Source: Bacteroidota bacterium
Lineage (GTDB): Bacteria; Bacteroidota; Bacteroidia; Chitinophagales; JADIYW01
NCBI GenBank assembly: GCA_020436225.1
Contig: JAGQYE010000016.1
Location: 1 to 64,000, forward strand
Length of the DNA stretch: 64,000 nucleotides
Reading direction: 5' to 3'
Shown piece after piece: positions 8,175-16,093 of the stretch. The notes beneath the pieces are model-generated. The model worked only from the letters and a program-made list of their open reading frames with translations, was not told the DNA's origin and did not search any database. How positions within the stretch are numbered: position 1 is the first letter of the stretch; the number at the start of each line of letters is the position of its first letter. A program made the translations under genes and the position numbers.

Positions 8175-9512
8175 ATGGCAAAACTTTGGCAAAAAAGTAA
8201 TCAACTCGAAAATGAATTATCTAAAAAAGTAGAAAAATTTACAGTAGGTAATGATAGAATTTTGGATAGTTTATTAGCAAAATATGACGTTTTAGGCTCA
8301 TTGGCACATACTAAAATGTTGAATAAAGTTGGCTTATTATCTGATGAAATTCTTGTTTCTGTTCAACAAGAATTAAAACAAATTTATAAAGAAATCGAAT
8401 CAGGGAATTTCCAACTAAACGAACAAAGCGAAGATATTCATTCCGACATAGAATTTCGATTAAGCAACGGAAAAGCCATTCACACAGGCAGAAGTAGAAA
8501 CGACCAAGTGTTGTTGGATCTTAAATTATTTTCGAGAGAGAAAATCCAATATATCGTAGAGCAAACAAAATCTTTGTTTGATTTATTGATTCAATTATCT
8601 GAAAAACACAAAAATAATTTGTTACCCGGCTACACACATTTGCAATTAGCAATGCCGAGTAGTTTTGGTTTGTGGTTTGCTGCTTATGCAGAAGGCTTGA
8701 CTGATGATACGGAAAATTTGTATGCAGCATTTAAACTCGTCAATAAAAATCCGCTTGGTTCAGGTGCAGGTTATGGAAGCTCGTTTCCCTTAGATAGAAA
8801 AATGACAACAGCGTTATTAGGTTTCGATGATTTAAATTACAATGTCGTGTATGCACAAATGAATAGAGGAAAGATGGAACGTGTGGTGTTGCAAGCGCTC
8901 GGAAATATTGCTGCTACTTTATCTAAATTAGCAGTTGATGCAACGCTTTATTTAAACCAACATTTTGCGTTCATTTCTTTTCCGGATGTGTTGACGACAG
9001 GTTCGTCTATTATGCCACACAAAAAAAATCCGGATGTGTTCGAGTTGATAAGAGCCAAATGCAATAAACTTCAAAGTTTAGCTAATCAAGTAAATACTAT
9101 TACCACCAACTTACCGTCAGGTTATCACCGCGATTTGCAAATTATTAAAGAAGATTATTTGCTTTCGTTTGATACTTTAATGGATTGTTTGGAAATGATG
9201 CAAATTATGATGAATAATATTTCTGTAAAAGAAAATATTTTAGAAGATGATAAATATAAATATTTATTTACTGTAGATAGTATCAATCAACTCACTCAAG
9301 AAAAACAAATTTCGTTTCGAGACGCATACATCGAAATTGGAAAACAAGTGGAAGTCGGCAAATATCAAAAACCAAAATCTATACAACATACTTTAATAGG
9401 AAGTATAGGCAATTTGAGTAACGTAGGAATTCAAAATAATATGGAAAAAGTGGTCGCTCAATTTCCATTCCAGAAAATCCAGCAAGCAATTCAAGAACTC
9501 GTAAAAGTTTAG
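8175..9512 (+). CDS. argH: Argininosuccinate lyase
   Basis: Final step of arginine synthesis: cleaves argininosuccinate to arginine and fumarate. 445 residues with fumarase/ASL superfamily signatures: TGRSRNDQ (104-111), the TH pair in GYTHLQ (152-157) and the flexible signature loop GSSIMPHKKNPD (276-287) with its catalytic Ser. The start codon follows the ppk2 stop by one base, so expression is tied to the herA-ppk2 transcript. The argininosuccinate synthase gene (argG) is not in this window. Confidence 0.95.
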   Translation: MAKLWQKSNQLENELSKKVEKFTVGNDRILDSLLAKYDVLGSLAHTKMLNKVGLLSDEILVSVQQELKQIYKEIESGNFQLNEQSEDIHSDIEFRLSNGKAIHTGRSRNDQVLLDLKLFSREKIQYIVEQTKSLFDLLIQLSEKHKNNLLPGYTHLQLAMPSSFGLWFAAYAEGLTDDTENLYAAFKLVNKNPLGSGAGYGSSFPLDRKMTTALLGFDDLNYNVVYAQMNRGKMERVVLQALGNIAATLSKLAVDATLYLNQHFAFISFPDVLTTGSSIMPHKKNPDVFELIRAKCNKLQSLANQVNTITTNLPSGYHRDLQIIKEDYLLSFDTLMDCLEMMQIMMNNISVKENILEDDKYKYLFTVDSINQLTQEKQISFRDAYIEIGKQVEVGKYQKPKSIQHTLIGSIGNLSNVGIQNNMEKVVAQFPFQKIQQAIQELVKV

Positions 9513-9522
9513 TTATTCTTTT

Positions 9523-9539
9523 TTGGCAAAGTTTTTGCA
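9523..9539 (+). promoter_or_regulatory. Sigma-54 (RpoN) type promoter
   Basis: TTGGCAAAGTTTTTGCA fits the sigma-54 consensus YTGGCACG-N4-TTGCW except for AA in place of CG, with the obligatory GG-N10-GC spacing exact. It lies 11 nt after the argH stop and 45 nt before the LolA-like gene's ATG, giving a start site near 9550. No enhancer-binding regulator is encoded in the window. Confidence 0.7.
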
Positions 9540-9583
9540 TAAAAGAATTATTAAACTTATTTTTAAAGAATAAAAAAAACAGA

Positions 9584-10393
9584 ATGAGAAAAACGATAAG
9601 TATTTTGGTGGCCGGTTTGATGATGGCTACTTCAAGTTTTGCGCAAAGCGTAAACGATTTAGTTCCTAAGGTGATGGCTGCTATGGGAACAAAACAAGGA
9701 ATGACGTATCATTTCTATGCACAAGAGCGTATGCACAATGGTAAATACAGTCAAAGTGATGTAGAGTTTACTGTTATTCCATCTCCGTTGCGTATTTTTG
9801 CTGTTGCCCACAAACCACAGTCAGCTCAATTAATTTATAATGCAGCAGTTTCCAAAGATGTACGTGTAAAAAAAGGCTTTAAGTTGAATTTAAGTCCAAC
9901 CAACAGCCTTTTAATGAAAGGTGTTCACAATCCAATTACGAGAGCAGGATTTGCACAAATAAAACATATTTTACAAACAAATATAAATAATCATAAAGGT
10001 CAAAATTTAGAAACTTTCGTAGATATTGAAGGTACAGTTGTATATGATGGCAAACAATGCTGGAAAGTTGTAATCAAAGATCCTGATTATAAAATTACAA
10101 CGTATAAAGTTACAGCAAGTGATAAAACAGTTTGGGATATCGGTCAAAAATTGGCAGTTTCAGAGTACAAAATTATGGAGTTGAATAATATTGACGATGA
10201 CGACATTGACGCTGGTGATGTTATTAAAGTGCCTTCTTCTTATGCCAAAGTAACTACATTATATGTTGATAAATCTAACTATTTACCAATTTACCATAAA
10301 ATGGAAGATGAAAAAGGTATTTATGAGATTTATGAATTCAAAGAGTTGAAATTAGGTGTGAATTTAACAGATGCTAATTTCCAATTCAAATAA
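9584..10393 (+). CDS. Secreted LolA-like / DUF1571-type protein
   Basis: 269 residues with an N-terminal signal peptide (residues 1-20, MRKTISILVAGLMMATSSFA, followed by Q). The mature part is beta-rich with alternating strands (YHFYAQERM, VEFTVIPSPLRIFAV, VVYDGKQCWKVVI, YKITTYKVT, LPIYHKMEDEKG.YEIYEFKEL) like the LolA/LolB/outer-membrane-lipoprotein-sorting fold; DUF1571 is the closest family I can suggest. A D-rich turn (DDDDIDAGD) breaks the fold. It is transcribed alone from a sigma-54-type promoter and ends at a strong terminator. A periplasmic lipid- or lipoprotein-binding role is inferred. Confidence 0.65.
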   Translation: MRKTISILVAGLMMATSSFAQSVNDLVPKVMAAMGTKQGMTYHFYAQERMHNGKYSQSDVEFTVIPSPLRIFAVAHKPQSAQLIYNAAVSKDVRVKKGFKLNLSPTNSLLMKGVHNPITRAGFAQIKHILQTNINNHKGQNLETFVDIEGTVVYDGKQCWKVVIKDPDYKITTYKVTASDKTVWDIGQKLAVSEYKIMELNNIDDDDIDAGDVIKVPSSYAKVTTLYVDKSNYLPIYHKMEDEKGIYEIYEFKELKLGVNLTDANFQFK

Positions 10394-10410
10394 TAAACAC
10401 AATTTTTAAT

Positions 10411-10442
10411 AAAAAAAGGAACTCTTTAGAGTTCCTTTTTTT
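10411..10442. terminator. Bidirectional terminator, 14-bp perfect stem
   Basis: AAAAAAAGGAACTC - TTTA - GAGTTCCTTTTTTT. It serves the LolA-like gene on + and argF' on -; its right edge overlaps the argF' stop codon (10443-10441). Confidence 0.92.
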
Positions 10443-11394
10443 ATACTTGATTATTTTCTAAGATAGTTTTGATAACGGCTTGTGTGGCATTTTCGCGGTT
10501 GGCTGCTTGTTGTATAACGATAGAATAAGCAGCATCTAAAACATCATCAGCAACGACTACATTTCTTCGTGCCGGCAAACAATGCATAAATTTTGCTTGA
10601 TTGGTCAATTGCATTTTTTTGTCGGTTATCATCCAATCTTCATCAATAGGCAAAATTTTTCCATAATCAAGATATGAACTCCAATTTTTGGCATAAATAA
10701 AATCAGCATTTTTAAACGCTTCTGCTTGATTATATTCTATGTTTGCTTTGCCTGAAAATCGCTCAGCTAATTCATAACCTTTCGGATGCGTGATAACAAA
10801 CTCAACATCAGCTTTATTCATCCATTCGGCAAACGAATTGGCAACACATTGTGGCAACGGCTTGATGTGTGGCGCCCAAGTTAAAACTACTTTAGGTTTT
10901 TTCTTATTGCTAAATTCTCGAATCGTCATTAGGTCGGTCAATGATTGCAATGGATGTACTGTCGCCGATTCCATATTGACAATTGGAACGTTTACATTTT
11001 CCAAAAATTTATGCAATACAAATTCGCTGTAATCTTTTTCTTTATCTGTCAAAGTAGGAAAGGAGCGAATGCCAATGATATCAGCATATTCAGAAATGAC
11101 GGCTGCGCCTTCTTTGATATGTTCAGCCGTTGTGCCGTTCATTATTGCGCCATCTTCGTATTCCATTTGCCAACTGTCTTGCGTTAAATTTAAGATGATA
11201 GTTTGCATGCCTAAATTTTGTGCTGCTTTTTGCGTGGAAATTCTCGTTCTCAAACTTGAGTTCAAGAAAATCAACACCATCGTTTTATTTTCGCCGAGAT
11301 GTTTGTAAGCAAATTTATTTTTTTTAATGTCAATAGCCTGTTGTGCTAAGACTTCAACATCGTTGACATCATTTACATTGAGAAAGTTTTTCAT
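10441..11394 (-). CDS. argF': N-succinylornithine (acylornithine) carbamoyltransferase
   Basis: 317-residue transcarbamylase that carbamoylates an N-acylated ornithine. The carbamoyl-phosphate motif is NSSLRTR (45-51) and HCLPARR lies near the C-terminus. The whole protein follows the Bacteroides fragilis succinylornithine enzyme closely (e.g. LGENKT, TWAPH, YAKNWSSY, HCLPARR) rather than ordinary OTCase. The residue that decides acetyl versus succinyl is position 90 in this numbering (Glu in acetyl enzymes, Pro in B. fragilis); here it is Ala (GTTAEH), which favours succinylornithine. It is third in argC-argD-argF', 19 nt after argD. Confidence 0.9.
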   Translation of the reverse strand: MKNFLNVNDVNDVEVLAQQAIDIKKNKFAYKHLGENKTMVLIFLNSSLRTRISTQKAAQNLGMQTIILNLTQDSWQMEYEDGAIMNGTTAEHIKEGAAVISEYADIIGIRSFPTLTDKEKDYSEFVLHKFLENVNVPIVNMESATVHPLQSLTDLMTIREFSNKKKPKVVLTWAPHIKPLPQCVANSFAEWMNKADVEFVITHPKGYELAERFSGKANIEYNQAEAFKNADFIYAKNWSSYLDYGKILPIDEDWMITDKKMQLTNQAKFMHCLPARRNVVVADDVLDAAYSIVIQQAANRENATQAVIKTILENNQV

Positions 11395-11413
11395 TAATAA
11401 TTATAAGTAAAAG

Positions 11414-12544
11414 TTATGAATTCAAACATTGCTTCAGTGCAACAATTAGGCTGTCCACTTCATTTTTTCCAATCGTTAAACTTGGAAGTAAGCGAATCGT
11501 ATTGGCATTGTTAGAGTTTCCAACAAAAATATGCTGCTCGTTTAATAACCTATTTCTCAAATCTTTAATCGGAAAATCAAACTCAATTCCAAGCATCAAA
11601 CCTTTTCCTCTTATCGCTTTTATTTGTGGAATTGTTTGTAATTGTTCAAGAATATATTGCCCGATTTTATTGGCGTTTTCGATTAAATTTTCTTGTTCCA
11701 TTACTTCCAAAACGGCTAAACTTGCTGCACATGCTAACGGTGAACCACCAAATGTTGTTCCTAATAATCCATATTTGGCTTCAAATTTTGGATGAATTAA
11801 AATGCCACCAATCGGAAAGCCATTGCCCATTCCTTTTGCCATCGTAATGATGTCCGGCTGTACGTTTGCAAATTGATGTGCGAAGAATTTCCCGCTTCTT
11901 CCAAATCCACTTTGAATTTCATCTGCAATAAAAACAGCATTATGTTCATAGCAAAGCTGTTGAATGAGTGAAAAAAAATCGGCATTGGGTTCATAAATGC
12001 CATTTACACCTTGAATAGATTCAACAATTACAGCGCAAATTTCCTTATTAGAAAATGCATCACGTAACGCTTGTTCATTGTTGAGTTCAACAAAAATTAC
12101 ATGACTGTCATCGTTTACTTTTGCTTTTATTTTTGGATTGTCGGTAATGGCAACAGCGCCGGAAGTTCTTCCATGGAATGCACCATGAAATGCAATTGTT
12201 TTTTTCTTGTTATTATGAAACGATGCCAATTTAAGAGCATTTTCTATTGCTTCGGCACCACTATTTACCAAAAATATATTGTAGTTATCATAACCGGAAA
12301 GCTGACCTAATTTTTGCGCTAATTCTTGTTGAATATCGAGCTTTACAGAATTAGAGTAAAATGAAAGTGCTTGAAGTTGTTCTTCTATTCTTTTTACATA
12401 ATGCGGATGTGTATGACCAATTGAGATTACAGCGTGACCGCCATAAAAATCAAGGTATTCAGTGCCTTTAGCATCATATACAAAACAGCCATTTCCTTTT
12501 ACAAGGTTGATATCAAAAACAGGATATACGTCAAATAATTTCAT
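11414..12544 (-). CDS. argD: Acylornithine aminotransferase
   Basis: 376-residue class-III PLP aminotransferase that converts N-acylglutamate semialdehyde to N-acylornithine using glutamate. The PLP-phosphate motif SGAEA (95-99), the FHGRTSGA segment (123-130), ADEIQSGFGR (207-216) and the Schiff-base lysine K237 (MAKGMGNG) are present. It lies 59 nt downstream of argC and 19 nt upstream of argF' on the same strand. Length is normal for ArgD. Confidence 0.93.
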   Translation of the reverse strand: MKLFDVYPVFDINLVKGNGCFVYDAKGTEYLDFYGGHAVISIGHTHPHYVKRIEEQLQALSFYSNSVKLDIQQELAQKLGQLSGYDNYNIFLVNSGAEAIENALKLASFHNNKKKTIAFHGAFHGRTSGAVAITDNPKIKAKVNDDSHVIFVELNNEQALRDAFSNKEICAVIVESIQGVNGIYEPNADFFSLIQQLCYEHNAVFIADEIQSGFGRSGKFFAHQFANVQPDIITMAKGMGNGFPIGGILIHPKFEAKYGLLGTTFGGSPLACAASLAVLEVMEQENLIENANKIGQYILEQLQTIPQIKAIRGKGLMLGIEFDFPIKDLRNRLLNEQHIFVGNSNNANTIRLLPSLTIGKNEVDSLIVALKQCLNS

Positions 12545-12603
12545 TTTTTATTTCAGATTTCAGAATTATGATTTCAGATTTCTACTTTCTACTCACTACT
12601 CAA
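12545..12603. repeat. Low-complexity ATTTCAG / TTTCTACT repeats in the argC-argD gap
   Basis: The 59-nt spacer contains ATTTCAGA three times and then TTTCTAC / TTCTACTCACTACTCA. A similar TACT-rich tract recurs at 17585-17615 between gap and rpoD, suggesting a dispersed intergenic family. Confidence 0.35.
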
Positions 12604-13569
12604 TTAGTACGCAGATGCTTTCAACCGCAAACCTTCATCTTCTTTAAAACCAAACATCAAATTCATGTTTTGTACGGCTTGTCCGGAAGCACCTTTTACC
12701 AAATTATCTACGGCGGAAATAATCATCAATTTATCTGCAAATTTTTCCAAATACAACAAGCATTTATTGGTGTTCACCACTTGTTTTAAATGAATATTTT
12801 TTTCGGAGATAGAAACAAAAGGAGCATCAGCATAGAAATCAGCAAATATTTTTTTCGCTTTTTCAAGATTGTCCCTAAAAGGAACATAAGCAGTAATGAG
12901 AATGCCGCGTGTATAATTTCCTCTGTATGGAATAAAATGGATGCTCGAATTAAAAGTCGTTTGCAGTTGTTTTATCGACTCTTGAATTTCACCCAGGTGC
13001 TGATGTGTAAAAGGTTTATACACAGAAATATTATTATTACGCCAAGAAAAATGTGCCGTTTCGCTCAAACCAACGCCGGCGCCGGTGCTGCCTGTAATGC
13101 CGGAAATATGTATATCGTTTTTTAAAAGTTTAGCTTTTGCCAATGGCAATAATGCATATTGAATGGCACTTGCAAAGCAGCCTGTATTGGCAACTAATTG
13201 TGCTTTTTGTATTTTTTTCTTGTTGAGTTCAGGTAATCCGTAAATAAATTTTCCTGCATTTTTTTTCAAACGAAAGTCGTTGCTTAAGTCGATGATTTTG
13301 GTAGTAGGCGAGAAGTGATTTTCTTGCAAAAATGAAGTTGATTTTCCATGGGGCAAACAAAGAAAAACAAGGTCAACGTTAGTTTGCAATTTGTCTGTAA
13401 ACACGAGTTTCGTTTCGTCGATTAAATCGTTGTGTACTTCTTCTATTTTTTTTCTGGCTTGACTTCTGCTATAACAAAATTTGATTTTCACTTTTGGATG
13501 TTGCAAAAGTATGCGAATAAGTTCGCCGCCTGTATAGCCTGCAGCACCAACAATACCTACGTTTATCAT
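12604..13569 (-). CDS. argC: N-acyl-gamma-glutamyl-phosphate reductase
   Basis: 321 residues; NADPH-dependent reduction of acylglutamyl phosphate to the semialdehyde. The Rossmann start GAAGYTGGEL (8-17), the LPHG motif (72-75) and the catalytic Cys C131 in NTGCFAS are clear. First gene of the minus-strand arginine group argC-argD-argF'. No TAnnTTTG box is visible immediately upstream; the next upstream gene on the same strand is the decayed PIN toxin, 73 nt away. Confidence 0.94.
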   Translation of the reverse strand: MINVGIVGAAGYTGGELIRILLQHPKVKIKFCYSRSQARKKIEEVHNDLIDETKLVFTDKLQTNVDLVFLCLPHGKSTSFLQENHFSPTTKIIDLSNDFRLKKNAGKFIYGLPELNKKKIQKAQLVANTGCFASAIQYALLPLAKAKLLKNDIHISGITGSTGAGVGLSETAHFSWRNNNISVYKPFTHQHLGEIQESIKQLQTTFNSSIHFIPYRGNYTRGILITAYVPFRDNLEKAKKIFADFYADAPFVSISEKNIHLKQVVNTNKCLLYLEKFADKLMIISAVDNLVKGASGQAVQNMNLMFGFKEDEGLRLKASAY

Positions 13570-13642
13570 AATTCTAAATTAATAGAAATAAATTAGGAAT
13601 AGGAAAATGAGAAATGATGTTTGTGTTAATTGGTTGAAAATA

Positions 13643-14086
13643 TTAAGATTTACGAGTTATCTTTTCATAGAGTTCGTTAGTGCTTATAAACTTATTCCAT
13701 TTTTTTGAAATTAAATCATTTATAAGTTCTTTATCGCCAGTCCATAATTTGCCTTTTATATGTTCTGTTAATGCAACAAATTCTGTATCATCAATATCTA
13801 CATCTTTTGTTATTTCTTCAGCAAAAAGAAATACAGAATTTGGAATGAGATTAATATTGATAAACTTTATTTTATTCGTAACTAATAAAATAATTCTATC
13901 TAAATCTTCATTCTTGTATCTACTATATTTTAGAATCTTGTTTTTATGAAGCTGAATTTCTTATAAAAGCGTTTCTGTTGAATAAAAATTTAGTCCGCTT
14001 TTAGGTTGAAATAAAATTCTACCAATTTTGGTATTGGTATTCAGGATTGCACTAAATGCAATGTTTGTATCAATTACGATTCTCAT
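13643..14086 (-). pseudogene. PIN-domain (VapC-like) toxin broken by an in-frame stop
   Basis: Reading from the ATG at 14086-14084 gives MRIVIDTNIAFSAIL..., the opening strand of a PIN ribonuclease, but codon 42 is TAA (13963-13961). Reading through, the same frame continues without another stop to 13645-13643 (147 sense positions plus one stop), keeping PIN features: acidic D6, E43 just after the stop, DIDDTEF (97-103) and TGDKEL (116-121). One base change would restore a full-length toxin. The ATG overlaps the antitoxin stop (ATGA), as in coupled TA operons. Unless the stop is an assembly error or is read through, the toxin is dead. Confidence 0.85.
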
Positions 14087-14286
14087 TTTTGAAGAAGTGC
14101 TTTAGTTCTTCTCCAACGATTTTTTTTAATTGATTTAACTAACTTATCAGCATCATTTTGTGTTGCGGTAGACTTTTTTGATAGTTCTTTATATTGTATC
14201 CAATCTGCAATATCTTGCAAGTCATCAATCTTTATTTTATTTGAAAGACGTATGATTATTTCATTCCCAATATTTTGAACAACCAT
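14083..14286 (-). CDS. Antitoxin partner of the PIN toxin
   Basis: 67-residue protein with an N-terminal beta-like segment (IGNEIIIRLSNKI), a helical middle (DDLQDIADWIQYKELS) and a basic C-terminal tail (KSIKKNRWRRTKALLQK), the layout of small antitoxins that pair DNA binding with toxin wrapping. Its stop codon overlaps the toxin start by 4 nt (ATGA). The antitoxin frame is intact although the toxin has a nonsense codon. Family name not assigned. Confidence 0.7.
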   Translation of the reverse strand: MVVQNIGNEIIIRLSNKIKIDDLQDIADWIQYKELSKKSTATQNDADKLVKSIKKNRWRRTKALLQK

Positions 14287-14305
14287 AATGCTTTAAGTTT
14301 ATAAT

Positions 14306-14313
14306 CAAATATA
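14306..14313 (-). promoter_or_regulatory. Promoter -7 box of the toxin-antitoxin unit
   Basis: Minus-strand TATATTTG matches TAnnTTTG; the predicted start site near 14299 is 13 nt before the antitoxin ATG. CTTTAG at about -33 is a weak upstream element. Confidence 0.5.
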
Positions 14314-14343
14314 ACAAAATAAATTTATAAGACTAAAGACTTC

Positions 14344-14646
14344 TTATTGCTTATTCGCATTAAAAATATAGTCATTGAAGATTTTTAGGTTGGCTAAAAA
14401 TACATCATTGCTCAATTTTTCTTCACTTGAAGTAAATCGGATTTTTATGGTGTCTTTATTAAAATCAGGTGTGATGAAATCTTCTTCAACTTTATTGACA
14501 TTTTTAATTTCTAAGAAATGCAACAAATGATTGATGATTTGTTTGGCTTCTAAAACAGAATCTATCTTTACAGAATGCGTGATATTAGTGGCTTTCTCAA
14601 AAGAAGCAATTAAGGCTTTTCTATTGTAGGTCAAAGTTTGTTCCAT
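14344..14646 (-). CDS. Hypothetical protein
   Basis: 100 residues, no signal peptide or membrane helix, mixed composition with a helical N-terminal half (ALIASFEKATN, EAKQIINHLLHFLEI) and a strand-like KIRFTSSE segment. I do not recognise it. It lies downstream of ffh on the same strand with a 62-nt gap, so it may be read through from ffh. Confidence 0.5.
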   Translation of the reverse strand: MEQTLTYNRKALIASFEKATNITHSVKIDSVLEAKQIINHLLHFLEIKNVNKVEEDFITPDFNKDTIKIRFTSSEEKLSNDVFLANLKIFNDYIFNANKQ

Positions 14647-14708
14647 GGAATTATTTTATTCTACAACAATAAAAAGTTCCAAAAAATTCCAAGCAACAAA
14701 AAAATAAA

Positions 14709-16016
14709 TTAGTGTTTGCCCATGCCCATACTTTGCATGCGCTTCATCATCACTTTCATTTGGTCGAATTGTTTTACGAAAGCATTGACTTCTTGTATTG
14801 TGTTTCCTGAACCTTTGGCGATGCGTTCTCTGCGTTTGCCGTTTAAAATATCCGGATTTCTTCTTTCTTCAACAGTCATCGAAAAAATTATTGCTTCAAT
14901 TTTTTTGAACGAATCATTATCGATGTCGATATCTTTTATAGCTTTGCCAACGCCTGGAATCATGCCTAACAAATCTTTGATATTTCCCATTTTTCGAATT
15001 TGATTGATTTGCTGTAAGAAATCTTCAAAGTCGAATTGGTTTTTGGCAATTTTCTTTTGTAAACGTTTGGCTTCTTTCTCGTCAAATTGTTCTTGCGCTT
15101 TTTCAACAAACGAAACGATGTCGCCCATTCCCAAAATACGTTGCGCCATACGTTCCGGATAGAAGATGTCTAATGTGTCTTCTAATTTCTCGCCTCGCGA
15201 AACAAATTTAATCGGTTTGTTTACCGTGTATTTTATGGACAACGCCGCACCACCGCGTGTATCACCATCTAATTTAGTTAAGACAACGCCATTAAAATCT
15301 ATCTTTTCGTTGAAGGCTTTTGCTGTATTTACTGCATCTTGTCCGGTCATGGAATCTACGACAAACAACGTTTCTTGTGGTTGAATGGCTTGTTTTACAT
15401 TGTAGATTTCCGTCATCATTTCTTCATCTACAGCCAAACGTCCTGCAGTATCCACGATGACAACATTTTGTCCTTTTTGCTTGGCATGTGCAATCGCATT
15501 TTGTGCAATTGCAACCGGATTTTTATTTTCTATCTCTGCATAAACTTCCACGCCAATTTGTTCGCCTAAAACTTTTAATTGGTCGATTGCAGCTGGTCGA
15601 TATACATCACAAGCCACCAAAAGCGGTGTTTTGTTTAATTTGGTTTTGAGATAGTTGGCTAATTTTCCGGAGAAAGTTGTTTTACCTGAACCTTGTAAAC
15701 CTGAAATTAAAATAACGGACGGATTTCCTTTTATGTTGATTTCGCTTGCCGTGCCGCCCATTAATTGCGTTAGCTCATCGCTGACAATTTTTACCATTAA
15801 TTGTCCCGGTGCAACTGCTGTAAGCACATTCTGACCGAGTGCTTTATTTTTTACAGTGTCGGTAAATTCTTTGGCAATTTTGTAATTGACGTCAGCATCT
15901 ACTAATGCACGACGAATATCTTTTACGGTTGCTGCAATATTTAGCTCGGTCAGTTTTCCTTGACCTTTTAAATTCTTAAACGCACTTTCGAGTTTATCCT
16001 GTAAGTTTTCAAACAT
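14709..16016 (-). CDS. ffh: Signal recognition particle protein Ffh
   Basis: SRP54 GTPase (435 residues) that binds signal peptides and 4.5S RNA and docks with FtsY to target inner-membrane proteins. N domain 1-90; G domain with P-loop GLQGSGKTT (106-114), DTAGR (189-193) and TKLDGD (247-252); Met-rich M domain from about 320 with the SGNTIQEVN RNA-binding segment and an MKRMQSMGMG tail. Length and motif order are standard. Preceded by an AATTAGCT tandem repeat in the gap after gapdh. Confidence 0.97.
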   Translation of the reverse strand: MFENLQDKLESAFKNLKGQGKLTELNIAATVKDIRRALVDADVNYKIAKEFTDTVKNKALGQNVLTAVAPGQLMVKIVSDELTQLMGGTASEINIKGNPSVILISGLQGSGKTTFSGKLANYLKTKLNKTPLLVACDVYRPAAIDQLKVLGEQIGVEVYAEIENKNPVAIAQNAIAHAKQKGQNVVIVDTAGRLAVDEEMMTEIYNVKQAIQPQETLFVVDSMTGQDAVNTAKAFNEKIDFNGVVLTKLDGDTRGGAALSIKYTVNKPIKFVSRGEKLEDTLDIFYPERMAQRILGMGDIVSFVEKAQEQFDEKEAKRLQKKIAKNQFDFEDFLQQINQIRKMGNIKDLLGMIPGVGKAIKDIDIDNDSFKKIEAIIFSMTVEERRNPDILNGKRRERIAKGSGNTIQEVNAFVKQFDQMKVMMKRMQSMGMGKH

Positions 16017-16039
16017 GATTTATTGTGTGATAATTTATC

Positions 16040-16083
16040 AATTAGCTAATTAGCTAATTAGCTAATTAACTAATTAACTAATT
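16040..16083. repeat. AATTAGCT / AATTAACT tandem repeat, 5.5 copies
   Basis: Three copies of AATTAGCT, two of AATTAACT and a half copy lie in the 77-nt gap between gapdh and ffh, 24-67 nt upstream of the ffh ATG. The unit is nearly palindromic, so the array can fold on itself. Copy number could vary and affect ffh leader length. Confidence 0.8.
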
Positions 16084-16093
16084 GAAATAATTA

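Noticed and set aside
13680-13949. 89-codon plus-strand ORF opposite argC/antitoxin region
   Set aside because: It is the antisense shadow of the PIN toxin pseudogene, whose minus-strand reading shows clear homology features.
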